Shown here: positions 52,186 to 61,508 of the stretch, one piece after another | Layout of the letters: the number at the start of each line of letters is the position of its first letter | Position numbering within the stretch: the first letter of the stretch is position 1 | From: Ardenticatenaceae bacterium | GTDB lineage: Bacteria > Chloroflexota > Anaerolineae > Promineifilales > Promineifilaceae | Assembly: GCA_020634415.1 (NCBI GenBank) | Contig: JACKBT010000020.1 | Coordinates: 38,378-102,377 of the forward strand | DNA length: 64,000 bases | Direction: 5' to 3' | The notes under the pieces: generated by a model | The model's database searches: none | What the model saw: only the letters and a program-made list of their open reading frames with translations | Told to the model about the DNA's origin: nothing | Made by a program: the position numbers and the translations under genes

Positions 52186-52604
52186 TGCACACGTGGTAGT
52201 TCATCAGGTTTAGGTGGTTGATATCCCTGTCGCTTTAGGAGAACGGCCGCATACCCTTTACGAAACATTAAAACATCAGCTTCGTGCCGTAAGGCATCTA
52301 ATTCCGTTTGTTCAACGGCCGTTAATGCCCTCTCCTTTCGCTGCTCAAGCAAAGCTTCATAACGCTGCCATCGTTCGCCATCGAATATGCGACGTGTTTC
52401 CTGTTGCAACTCTACAATACTCATTTGCAATAAGGGGAAAACATCAGCCTGATAATCGGCCGGGATATCTTCCAGCAAAGGCGGTAGAATGTGCGCCAAA
52501 CTACTGGCAACAATCTCTTCAATAGGCTGGCGCGATAAAGTTGCTGTCCGCTTAAGCTTTGCATATAGAGTATCAGGCAAAGTAATCGTTATCGCTTGTG
52601 TCAT
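52182..52604 (-). CDS. RHH-type protein partner of the HNH endonuclease
   Basis: 140 residues. The N-terminus AITITLPDTLYAKLKRTATLSRQPIEEIVASSLAHIL has the ribbon-helix-helix look of a CopG-like DNA-binding antitoxin. The rest is helical (LQQETRRIFDGERWQRYEALLEQRKERALTAVEQTELDALRHEADVLMFRKGYAAVLLKRQG). The stop overlaps the HNH start (ATGA), so the two are co-translated. The arrangement recalls an antitoxin-nuclease pair, but such pairs with HNH proteins are not an established TA type as far as I know. Confidence 0.7.
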   Translation of the reverse strand: MTQAITITLPDTLYAKLKRTATLSRQPIEEIVASSLAHILPPLLEDIPADYQADVFPLLQMSIVELQQETRRIFDGERWQRYEALLEQRKERALTAVEQTELDALRHEADVLMFRKGYAAVLLKRQGYQPPKPDELPRVQ

Positions 52605-52697
52605 TTCACACTTGTCCCAAGTAAATTCAAAATCTCATTATAGCAGACACGAAGAGGTTTGAGATTGAGAGATTCGATCTCCCAATCTCTTGCTCTC

Positions 52698-54338
52698 CTA
52701 TTTTCTGCCTTTGCGATTCGGGGCCGGGAAGGTAAGCCCCCAGGGGCTAGGCATTTCGCCGACGGGGATTTCGATGAGGGTGGGGCCTTTTTCGGCCAGC
52801 CCGGCGCGGATGGCATGGCGCAGTTCGTCGGGCGAATGGGCGCGGATGCCCTGTGCGCCAAAGGCTTCGGCCATTTTAACAAAATCCGGGTTGTGTAGGT
52901 CGGAGGCGATGAGGCGGTTGCCGTAGTCCTGTTTTTGCATCCGGCGCACGTTGCCAAAGGCACCATCGGCAAAGACCATGGTGACGAGGCCGATTTGATG
53001 CTGAACGGCCGTTGCCAACTCCTGCACATTAAACATGAAACCACCATCACCCGTCACATTCAGCACTGGCTTGTCAGGATTGCCAGCCTTCACACCCAGT
53101 GCGGTGGGGAAGCCAAAGCCCAATGTGCCCTGGTAGCCCGTAGAGATGTAGCTGCGGGGCTGATAGATGGGCATCATGAAGCGGGCGGTAAAACCAATCT
53201 GCGTCACCTCATCCACAAAAAGGCCATCGTCGGGCATTTCGTCGCTGATGGCTTTGACGAAGGAGTATTGCGGCTCAAGTTGGGCATATTGGGCATCCAT
53301 TTTGGCTTTGTAGGCCAGCATTTCGTCACGGCGAGACGGCCGTTTCCGATTGTACTTACCCACCGCCGCCACCAACGCCTTCATCGCCTCACTACTGTCG
53401 GCCACAATAGGCAAATCCGGGGCAACAATGGGATCCATCGCGTCAGGATCAATATCAATGCGGATGATCTTGATGTCATCATCCACGCCCCAGCGGGAGA
53501 GTGAGCGGTACATGCGTGAACCAATGCCAATCGCCACATCACACTGGCCCCACAGTTCATAACCATCTTCACCCGGCATACTCAGGTAATGAGCATTGCT
53601 AACCACACCGCGCCCGTTGCGGCCCGAAATGACCGGAGCTTGCAGCATTTCGGCCAATTCCAACACCGCTTCCCGCGCTTCAAACGCACCACCCCCCACC
53701 ACAATCATGGGATTTTGCGCTTCGCCCAGCAGTTTGGCAGCCTTTTCGATGGCCTCCAAATCGAGCGGCGGTGTCTCGATTTCCGGCTCTACCTGGGTCA
53801 AATCTACGCTGCCCATTTTCGCCAGCACATCGGGCGGCACTTCCAGGCCCACCGGGCGCGGCCGACCAGAGAGCAGTTGGCTAAAGGCTTCGGTAAGTTT
53901 GCCCGGCACTTCTTCCGGCGCATTGATGCGGGTGGCCCACTTCGTCAGCCGCTCGATGATGCCCAACTGATCGGGGATTTCGTGCAGCAGGCCGATGTTT
54001 TTGCCAATGGCGTTGGAGGCAATTTGGCCGGTGAGGCAGAGGACTTTGGCGTTAACGGCGTAGGCGGTGGAGAGGGCACCGGTGGTGTTGAGAAAGCCAG
54101 GGCCGGGCACGACGCTGTATACGCCGGGGCGATCCAGCGACAGGGCGTAGCCCATTGCCATGTAAGCCGCGCCTTGTTCATGGCGCGTGTGGATGACGCG
54201 GATTTTGTCTTTGTGGTCGTGCAGGGCATTAAATAGATGATCGTTTTGCACACCGGGCAGGGCAAAAATGGTGTCTACGCCGAGGGCTACTAGCGAGTGA
54301 ACAATGGCTTCGCCACCTGTGAGTTGGGTTGTGGTCAT
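52698..54338 (-). CDS. Thiamine-diphosphate enzyme (acetolactate-synthase large-subunit-like)
   Basis: 546 residues. N-terminal PYR domain with the catalytic Glu in VIHTRHEQGAAYMAMGYA, central NAD/FAD-like fold (GGGAFEAREAVLELAEMLQAPVISGRNGRG), and C-terminal PP domain with GDGGFMFNVQELATAVQHQIGLVTMVFADGAFGNVRRMQ (ThDP motif GDG...N). There is no adjacent small subunit or ilvC, so a true acetolactate synthase is uncertain. It may be a decarboxylase or lyase of the same family. The gap to the RHH gene holds a GAGATTGAGAG-type repeat. Confidence 0.85.
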   Translation of the reverse strand: MTTTQLTGGEAIVHSLVALGVDTIFALPGVQNDHLFNALHDHKDKIRVIHTRHEQGAAYMAMGYALSLDRPGVYSVVPGPGFLNTTGALSTAYAVNAKVLCLTGQIASNAIGKNIGLLHEIPDQLGIIERLTKWATRINAPEEVPGKLTEAFSQLLSGRPRPVGLEVPPDVLAKMGSVDLTQVEPEIETPPLDLEAIEKAAKLLGEAQNPMIVVGGGAFEAREAVLELAEMLQAPVISGRNGRGVVSNAHYLSMPGEDGYELWGQCDVAIGIGSRMYRSLSRWGVDDDIKIIRIDIDPDAMDPIVAPDLPIVADSSEAMKALVAAVGKYNRKRPSRRDEMLAYKAKMDAQYAQLEPQYSFVKAISDEMPDDGLFVDEVTQIGFTARFMMPIYQPRSYISTGYQGTLGFGFPTALGVKAGNPDKPVLNVTGDGGFMFNVQELATAVQHQIGLVTMVFADGAFGNVRRMQKQDYGNRLIASDLHNPDFVKMAEAFGAQGIRAHSPDELRHAIRAGLAEKGPTLIEIPVGEMPSPWGLTFPAPNRKGRK

Positions 54339-54356
54339 GAGGGATTCCTTTTGTAA

Positions 54357-54420
54357 TTGATCGGGTAATAGATGTAGAGCGATTTTGCAAATTGCTCGGA
54401 CGATTTACAAAATCGTCCTA
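54357..54420. repeat. Hairpin of GAGCGATTT/GGACGATTT words
   Basis: ATCGGGTAATAGATGTAGAG, GAGCGATTTTGCAAATTGCTC and GGACGATTTACAAAATCGTCC form two adjacent stems. It is a second copy of the composite at 37221-37306, here between the HisC-like stop and the TPP-enzyme start. Confidence 0.65.
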
Positions 54421-54449
54421 CCTTGTCTTAAACTGCAAATGCGATGTCT

Positions 54450-55565
54450 CTACGAACGCAAAATTTTGGACATTACTTCTACAAACCGCTGGTTTTGGTC
54501 GGGCAGGCCGACGGTGACGCGGATGTGGTTGGGGAGGGCAAAGCGGCGCTGGCCGGAGGTGACCATCACGCCATGCTGGAGGAGCTTTGGGGTGATTTCT
54601 TCGCTGGTGAAACCGGGAACGGCCATAAGCAGGAAGTTGCCCCAACTGGGCCAGACTTGCACGCCGAGTTCGGCCATTTGCTGGGTGAGCCAGCCGCGCC
54701 CGCTGGTGATGGTGCTGATGGTTTGGCGGATGTGTGCCTGATCGGCAACGGCCGCCAGGCCAGCGGCAATGGTGAGACGGCCGAGGTGGAACGGCCGTTT
54801 CAGCCGCGCCAAATAGGTGACAATCTCGGGCCGGGCAATGCCATAACCCAGACGCAAACCGGCCAGCCCAAATACTTTGGAGAAGCTGTAGAGTTGGAGG
54901 AGATTACGGCCGTTGTGAATGTAGCGCGTGGTGTCGGGGAAGTCGTCGCCAGCAAAGTGGGCGTAAGCCTCGTCGGAGATGACCAGGATGTTGTCGGGCA
55001 GGCCATCGAGCAGTTGCTCATACATCTCGATGGTGACGAGGTTGCCAGTGGGATTGTTGGGATTGCACAGGTAGATGATGCGCGTCTGCTCGGTGACGGC
55101 GGCGCGAACGGCCGCTACGTCGTAGTCGAAGTTGGCGGTGAGCGGCACATTTTTGACGACAGCACCCAGGCGGCTGGCGGCGGTGTCTAAAAAGCCAAAG
55201 GTGGGGTGGCTGGTGATTAGTTCGGTGCCGGGGCGCAGCAAACCGCGTACGGCAAAGTCGAGGATGTCTAGCCCGCCGTTGCCGAGGACGAGATAGTCGC
55301 CAGTGAGCGAACGGCCGTGCATGGCGGCCAGGGCGCTGCGCAATTTTTGTTCGCCATCACCGGGGGGGTAGAGGGCGAGTCCGGCGGCTTCGGCTTGAAC
55401 GGCCGTTACCACCTGCGGCGAACAGCCCAGCGCATTTTCGTTGGCCGACAGTTTGACAATGGCCGCCGGGTCGAGGTCGGAAGGGAAGCTGGCCATGGGC
55501 CGACCGCGATCAAAAGTGGGGGCCGTTTGGATGTGGGGGTCGAAGGGTAAATCTGAATGGGTCAT
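54450..55565 (-). CDS. Histidinol-phosphate aminotransferase-like enzyme
   Basis: 371 residues from the ATG at 55565. Class I/II PLP fold: VKLSANENALGCSPQVVTAV, DYLVLGNGGLDILDFAVRGLLRPG, IIYLCNPNNPTGNLVTIEMYEQLLDGLP, VISDEAYAHFA, and the PLP Lys in LQLYSFSKVFGLAGLRLGYGI. The C-terminal Arg for the substrate carboxylate is in ANHIRVTVGLPDQNQRF-like RVTVGLPDQN. It fits HisC, which also accepts aromatic amino acids. No other his genes are adjacent, so the physiological substrate is uncertain. Confidence 0.88.
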   Translation of the reverse strand: MTHSDLPFDPHIQTAPTFDRGRPMASFPSDLDPAAIVKLSANENALGCSPQVVTAVQAEAAGLALYPPGDGEQKLRSALAAMHGRSLTGDYLVLGNGGLDILDFAVRGLLRPGTELITSHPTFGFLDTAASRLGAVVKNVPLTANFDYDVAAVRAAVTEQTRIIYLCNPNNPTGNLVTIEMYEQLLDGLPDNILVISDEAYAHFAGDDFPDTTRYIHNGRNLLQLYSFSKVFGLAGLRLGYGIARPEIVTYLARLKRPFHLGRLTIAAGLAAVADQAHIRQTISTITSGRGWLTQQMAELGVQVWPSWGNFLLMAVPGFTSEEITPKLLQHGVMVTSGQRRFALPNHIRVTVGLPDQNQRFVEVMSKILRS

Positions 55566-55627
55566 AGACAACTCCTGTGGGGAGGTAGGATTGTCTATAA
55601 GTGTAACAAAATGATGGGGTGCGTCGA

Positions 55628-55783
55628 GTAGAGACGTTGCAGGCGGGTGCACGAACAACTTGTCAGGCAAATATTCAACTCACGCAAAGGCGCAAAGGCG
55701 CAAAGGAAAAAACTTAGCGACTTTGCGACTTTGCGCGAGCCTCAATGACAACTTGTTCGTAGACGTTGCAGGCAACGTCTCTA
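55628..55783. repeat. 156-bp nested palindrome
   Basis: Three concentric stems: outer GTAGAGACGTTGC/GCAACGTCTCTAC, middle ACGAACAACTTGTCA/TGACAACTTGTTCGT (one mismatch), inner GCAAAGGCGCAAAGG/CTTTGCGACTTTGCG. It lies upstream of the HisC-like gene, between it and a broken gene. No coding is seen. It is the longest inverted structure in the window. Confidence 0.75.
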
Positions 55784-55814
55784 CGGGTCTTTTGCCAAAT
55801 AACGAGAGCGCGGC

Positions 55815-57165
55815 CTAATCGCCAAACTTTTCCGCTGCTTGCCCTGATGTCTCGGCCAGGGTGATGTAGAAGAAGTCGCGTTGGTATTGGCGCAGGAAGC
55901 GGTCGGGCTGGTTGGACATGTCGTTGAGGAGGGGAACGGCCGTTAATTCACCATCTTCTGGCTGGAAAGTGGTGAAATGCACCCAGTGGTGGTTGATGTC
56001 TAACAACATGCCTTGATAGACACCGGCTGTGACGTGGCCTGACCGAGGGCGGGCATGTTGAGGCTGGGGCCAGCGAAGTAGAGTGAGGGTACAGCATCTT
56101 CGCTCAAGCCTAATCCCGAACGCCAGGTGACGACTTCGTTGTTGATGCTGCCGCTCCAGTAGTAGAGGAGTTGGCTTCGGTTTCGGGGTGATGGTGCCGT
56201 TGTGGACGACGAGATGGGCGTTTTGCCGCCAGAAGAGCCAGTTGTTGTCGGGCTGAATTTCTTCACCCCATTGGCCGATGTGAATACGGCCGTTTTTCCC
56301 CACCGCCACCGTTGCCAGGCCATCTTTGGGGGCACACTTCCAGGTCGTGGGCCATCGCGCCATATTGGCCGTGTGTGCCATGAAGCCGCCGTTGAAGGCC
56401 GCCAGCAGGTGTCCAGCGATTTGTCGTCGGTAGACAGACAGCCGCTGCCATGTACCCACCGGGCAAAGCGGGTTCTTCGCTGCCGAGGACGAAGTTGAGA
56501 TCAACGGCCGTTACATCAAAAGCCACGACGGCGACGACAGTAAACGGCCGATCAGGATCGGGCTGCAAAAAGGTGCGGTAGGCGACGGGATGGCCCGTTG
56601 CGGGGTGCAACAGGTAGGGCGACCAGATGCCTTCGCCAGCCAGTGTGCCCAGCAGGGGTGAGGGCGGCGGGCTGCCAGGGGTGGCCGTTGGTGTGGGGGT
56701 GGCCGTTGGCGGCAGGGGGTGGGCGTGGTGGTAACAGTTGCGTTACCACGTTATTGGTATCTACCAGAACAGGCTGGGGGCAGGCTGGTGGGTGTGGGTG
56801 TGGGCAGGATGGGGGTAGGGGTGGGAACGGCCGTTGACACAGCAGCAACCGTTGGCAAAACAGCGTCCGCCACCTGCCAGGGGCTTCGGCTTCAGCCAAA
56901 CCGACTTCGTGGGTGAACTGTTTGCCGCATCTTGGGCGGTGAACAGCCAGGTTTCCAGTTGGGCCACCGCGTCGTTGCCGATGATGTGGCGCAGGGGATC
57001 GGCGGGAATTGGCGGCGTTGGCCAGAGCCAGTTTGGCGATGAGCAGCAGGGTGAATATACCTGCCATGATGAGCAGCCAACGAGTAGGAACTGCGCCGAT
57101 TGCAGGGGTGCGGGGCAGGGAACAGGGGCGAATGACGGCCGTTTCAGGTCGGTGAGTGTGGTCAT
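55815..57165 (-). pseudogene. Phosphodiester glycosidase-like (DUF2233/NAGPA) protein, frameshifted
   Basis: From 57165 the frame reads MTTLTDLKRPSFAPVPCPAP, then the reading shifts to a membrane anchor (WLLIMAGIFTLLLIAKLAL), a Pro/Val-rich linker, and, in another frame, HPATGHPVAYRTFLQPDPDRPFTVVAVVAFD and GSEEPALPGGYMAAA. A further frame carries AFNGGFMAHTANMARWPTTWKC and VAVGKNGRIHIGQWGEEIQPDNNWLFWRQNAHLVVHNG, the FNGGF hallmark of phosphodiester glycosidase domains, ending at VYQGMLLDINHHWVHFTTF. At least four single-base shifts are needed. Conserved parts remain clear, so the damage is either recent or due to sequencing. Confidence 0.75.
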
Positions 57166-57239
57166 GTTTGGGAATCCTCGGGTGTGCCAAGATAGGTACA
57201 TGATAGAGGTTAGGGGAGGCGGTGGCGCATGACGGCCGT

Positions 57240-59480
57240 TGCACGACTAACCGATCATAAAAATACGACTTGTACGTTTGGTGAGAGAGAATTTGGCAGA
57301 ACGGGCGACCGCTAGCTGATCACTACGACAGATTGATCGGCAACTCATGGACATAATTTTCAAATGTTGTTTGGGCGTAATTTTGCTGACAGCCCGTTCA
57401 TTTCACGCTGATGCCATGATGGGGATGTTCTCGAAAGACCTCAAGTCTTTGTCGTTGGTAATCAATCTGTTTCGGCACTTTGGCGTTGCTCATCATTAGG
57501 CCACGCGCTGTCGCAAAACTCATGTTTTGTTGGCGTAACCATTCAGGAGCTGGTCTAGACTCGTCTCAGGAAGGCATTTAACTGTTTCTGGAACAAGGCT
57601 AAGGCCATTTTTTCCAGGATCTGTGCAACAAAAAACAGCTTGAATTCTTCTTCGGTTCTATACTCGTGAAATTTCGTATATGGCAAGAGGTTGAGATGTA
57701 TTCGACCGTCAAGCGTGACGATTTTGCCAGACATCAGGGGTTAGGTGATGCGTTCAGTAGTTGTTGATCTTTCATAGATGACTCTCTCTGATTTTTGGCT
57801 GTCAATGGTGCCTTTATACCTTAACGACATTTTTCTTATTTGCTCTAAGGAGGAATTGTTGGCTCTTACGCAAATCAACTACATCGTTCAAGAATATGAC
57901 TCATTCTTTTCATCATTGGTATAAAATGGATAAACTATTCTTATGTAATTATCTTGGTTTATTTGATGCTTATCTTCAATTGTTTTAGCATTTCTTCCTC
58001 CTATGTCGTACTAAATAAAACCTTAGAATCTACAATTCATGCTTGACTATACTTCATGCTCATATATGTACTTGCTAGCTGCTAATGTTCATAGTCTTTG
58101 TTATTAAGGATAATTTGAGGCAAAAGATCGACAATGTCGACTTTCCATCCTCAAACAACAATAGCTATAAAGGATATTCTTGTTTCGACATAACGATGGG
58201 TTACCTTCACCTCAGGGGTACCTTGATGCAAGACCATCAAGAATCTTACCTAATGCATAGCAAGTTGAGTCTAAATCAACAAGTTGCTCCATCAATTGCC
58301 GTCAACATTTGACTGGTGTGTTAGCTGTAAACTCATTGTAGATTGTTTTGCTAATTTTGACTCTAGCGCCAGTTGATACAATCATATTCCATGTTTTTTG
58401 CGTAGTGGCTTCAACTAAATTCCCATAATTTTTGTTAGTTGTTTGTGTAATGTTCTTGAATATTCGTTTAGTATCAACAAAAATTCTCTCGTCAACAAGA
58501 TCGAGGTAACGGGGTTGCCATAATGCTCCTCAGATGTTACACACACAAGCTCCCAAGTATAGTGTTTAGTAAAAATAATTGTGAACAAGTCCTCGCTCGC
58601 TGATCGTTAAGCAACTCTCTACACCAATGATATAAGCCGATCCTGAGCTTATTTCGCCTGACGCATTTCTAGTAGTTTTCTTACAGCACGATATTCTTGT
58701 AATCATCAGGTGATGCAAGGACAGTGTTTGCTCGACTTGGATGATTTTCCGAAATCATCCCTAATCCTTCCGCACCTTCGTATCGCATTGATGAGATAGC
58801 ATTCAGGCTAAAAGCCCATGTAACCCATCAAGATTTGCCCAGCACATGCTGTGAACATGAACCTCTGCTATACCCTTACTTCATCATCATTTCTTCTGAA
58901 AAATGGACCAGGGTTGACTGTCAGAACTTTTGAGCACATCCAAAATTCATTTACAGTTGCATTGGTAACGATGTTTCAATTCATTCTATCGAATTATCTT
59001 TAGCAATGAGTAATGAGACTCGAATAAATTACGTTCAAATTGAAGGACTACAGAAGAACCAACTAGAACTGGTAAAAAAATGCTAATTCATTGTAAAATC
59101 ATGTCTATTAATAACTTCTACAGCAGTTTTATTGCTTTTATTTTCGGCGGTCGATTTTCTTGGAACACCTGGATGAGAATGAAAAATATGGCGTTCTTCG
59201 TCTATAGCTTCTATGCTTTTAGCTGTTCAGAACTTCGTGAAATGGTTTGGCGCTACACAATCTTCTGCACACAGGGTGTCGTCTGCACGTTCTTCACTAA
59301 TATCCAGAAAATACTGGAATTGCTGGATCAGTTGAAATATCCTTTCAGCTGCAACTTTTACACCTATTCGAAAATGGGGTTGATAACCCCACATGAAGTA
59401 TTCAAGTATATGCATCTATTTTCTCTCTACTTTGCTTGTATTTGCACTTACCTCTAGGTTATCACTTTTGTAGATTACAG
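57240..59480. other. AT-rich stretch without intact genes or ACGGCCGT
   Basis: About 2.2 kb with clearly lower GC than both sides and not one ACGGCCGT between about 57235 and 59768. No long open frame survives. On the minus strand, patches of protein-like sequence are visible: a 59-residue frame at 57555-57734 (MSGKIVTLDGRIHLNLLPYT), a following patch KVPKQIDYQRQRLEVFREHP, and the patches listed at 58302. A plus-strand frame at 59080-59457 looks like an antisense shadow (MLIHCKIMSINNFYSSFIAF). I recognise no family. It may be a decayed import. Confidence 0.6.
58302..58800 (-). pseudogene. Unrecognised minus-strand gene in several frames
   Basis: Reading leftward, protein-like patches in changing frames are SMRYEGAEGLGMISENHPSR, ANTVLASPDDYKNI, LFTIIFTKHYTWELVCVTSE, then LDLVDERIFVDTKRIFKNIT, GNLVEATTQKTWNMIVSTGA and RVKISKTIYNEFTANTPVKC to a stop at 58302. 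The order is compatible with one protein of about 160 residues broken by at least two base shifts. I do not recognise its family. Confidence 0.4.
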
Positions 59481-59500
59481 GTTGCACAGGATTCATGGAA

Positions 59501-60677
59501 CTAATCCGTCAGCACCTGGGCGTTTTCGGCGGCCCAGTGGATGTAGACGGGGTCGCCGGGGCGGAAGGTGGTGTCGTAGCGGCTGCCGAAGTTTTGCATA
59601 CGCGACAGACAGGTTTCTACGGCCTTTGAGCGCGTCGGTAGTTAGATGGCTTCCTGGTCCTCGCACCATTGTTCTTCTCCAACTGCAAATAGTCGCGGGC
59701 ATCCCGAATGGTGTTGGGCACACGCCCACCCAAAAACTGGGACAGTTCCTCACCGCCTAAGCCGATTTCCGTTTGGAGAATGTCAATACGGCCGTGTGGG
59801 TACAGGTTAATCTTCTCTGGGCGAATGGCAAGGGTGACAGGTTGATCGGGGGTCAGCGAACGGCCGTCGGCCGTCCCCAACGCCTGCACACCATTGACCC
59901 TAACCGTCACAAAATTATCCACCACAGCCACCGAACCAGGCAGAAAGTTCGTCTCGCCAATAAAGTCGGCCACGAAGCGGTTGTTGGGATGCTCGTAAAT
60001 CTCGCGGGGCGTGCCCACCTGCTGCACCACACCCTCATTCATCACAGCGATGCGGTTGGACATGGTAAGAGCCTCTTCCTGATCGTGGGTCACGTAGATG
60101 AAGGTGATGCCAGATGGTCTTGTAGCTGTTTGAGTTCAACTGAACAGCCTTACGCAGTTTCAAATCCAACGCGCCAATGGCTCATCCAACAGCAAAACGG
60201 CCGGTTCATTGACAGAAGAGCTCGCAAAGCCACCCGCTGCTGCTGCCCACCCAAAGCTGGGAGGGTCTACGACTGCCAAATTGGGCAGTTGCACCAGAGA
60301 TAAAGCTTCCTGCACCCGCCGCTGGCGTTCACCTGCTGGCACACGCTTCACCTTCAGGCCAAAGCCCACGTTGTCCTCCACGCTCAAGTGGGGAAGAGGG
60401 CATAATTTTGGAAGACGGTGTTAACGGGGCGGCGATTGGGCGGCACATGGCTGACGGGCTGGCCTTCGATGAAAGATTTCGCCGCTGCTGGGCTGCTCGA
60501 AGCCAGCGATCATGCGCAGGGTGGTGGTTTGCCACAACCGCTTAGCCCCAACTATGGTGAAGAATTCACCCTGGGGAATGGAGAGAGTTCATACGGGCAA
60601 CAGCCGTTGCTTCGCACTGCCCGCCCACCTGGAAATACTTTGGTTACGTCTCTTAGTTCAACGGCCGTTTCGCTCAT
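59501..60677 (-). pseudogene. potA: Spermidine/putrescine ABC transporter ATPase, multiply frameshifted
   Basis: The start at 60677 reads MSETAVELRDVTKVFPGG. Then single-base changes shift the frame: Walker A appears as LSGCGK and loses a base; [37 protein letters not shown] and [37 protein letters not shown] follow in different frames. The signature region is scrambled. NEPAVLLLDEP (Walker B) is present, and from [20 protein letters not shown] onward the accessory domain reads cleanly ([26 protein letters not shown]), shifting again before the true end FRPGDPVYIHWAAENAQVLT. Base losses sit in short homopolymers. Because potB, potC and potD next door are intact, either this is recent inactivation or local sequence error. 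Confidence 0.85.
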
Positions 60678-60688
60678 AGTTAAAGCGG

Positions 60689-60710
60689 TAATTACGTCAT
60701 GACGTAATTA
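60689..60710. repeat. Perfect 22-bp palindrome in the potA-potC gap
   Basis: TAATTACGTCA and its exact complement meet at 60699/60700, followed by a further CGTCATTA. It lies between the potC stop and the potA start. The words match the palindrome in the mdh leader (30681). Confidence 0.65.
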
Positions 60711-60715
60711 CGTCA

Positions 60716-61507
60716 TTATGAATCACTCCCCACTCGTCTTAACCTCTCTGCCAAAATAATAATCACCACCGAAGCGGCCATGATGATCGCCCCCAGGGCA
60801 ACAACAACCGGCAGGCGGCGGGGAAAGCGCAGCAAGGAAAAAATATAAACTGGCAGCGTGGCATCCGTGCCAATGACAAACACGCTCATGGCGTATTCGT
60901 CGAAGGAAGTGGTAAAAGCAGTCAAAAAGGCAGCCACCAACGCCGGCAAGCTAATAGGCAGCGTCACACGCAGTTGCGCCCCCCAATAACTCGTGCCCAA
61001 ATCCATCGCCGCTTCTTCCAGATTGTCAGGAAAACCGGCCAAGCGTGCTGCCACAATCAGCATGACAACCGGAATGTTAACCACCACATGTCCCAGCCCC
61101 ACTGTCCACAAACTCAACTCCACGTCAAACACCAGCCGATACAAAATCAGCAAAGCCACACCGATGACCACCGAAGGAATGACCAACGGCAGTGCCGAAA
61201 CTGCCAAAAAGGCAGTGCGCCCAATAAAGTTGAAGCGGATAATGGCGATGGCGGCCATTGTGCCCAAAACCGTAGCGGCTAATGATGAAAGGAGGCCGAC
61301 AACGACGCTGTTTTTAGCCGCATCAATCAGGCCGCTGGTGCGCAGCATCTCGCTGTACCAGCGCGTGGTAAAGCCAGACAGGGGAAAGCGCAGCGATTCG
61401 GAGTCGTTGAAGGAAAAGATGACGAGAATAATGATGGGTAAGTAGAGGAATAAAACGAGGAACCAGTAGAAAAAAGAGCCAAAAGAGAACCAGTCACGTC
61501 GCTGCAT
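60716..61507 (-). CDS. potC: Spermidine/putrescine ABC transporter permease PotC-like
   Basis: 263 residues from the ATG at 61507. Six membrane spans, starting WFLVLFLYLPIIILVIFSFND, as in PotC/PotI. The cytoplasmic coupling loop is LEEAAMDLGTSYWGAQLRVTLPISLPALVAAFLTAFTTSFDEYAMSVFVIG (EAAxDLGxS...ITLP type). It pairs with PotB directly upstream, the two genes separated by a single base. Confidence 0.92.
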   Translation of the reverse strand: MQRRDWFSFGSFFYWFLVLFLYLPIIILVIFSFNDSESLRFPLSGFTTRWYSEMLRTSGLIDAAKNSVVVGLLSSLAATVLGTMAAIAIIRFNFIGRTAFLAVSALPLVIPSVVIGVALLILYRLVFDVELSLWTVGLGHVVVNIPVVMLIVAARLAGFPDNLEEAAMDLGTSYWGAQLRVTLPISLPALVAAFLTAFTTSFDEYAMSVFVIGTDATLPVYIFSLLRFPRRLPVVVALGAIIMAASVVIIILAERLRRVGSDS

Positions 61508-61508
61508 G

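Noticed and set aside
58085..58312. 75-residue plus-strand frame as a gene
   Set aside because: No ribosome site or recognisable pattern; it appears by chance in AT-rich DNA.
59080..59457. 125-residue plus-strand frame as a gene
   Set aside because: It lies in the AT-rich degenerate patch, has no ribosome site, and the opposite strand reads equally protein-like.
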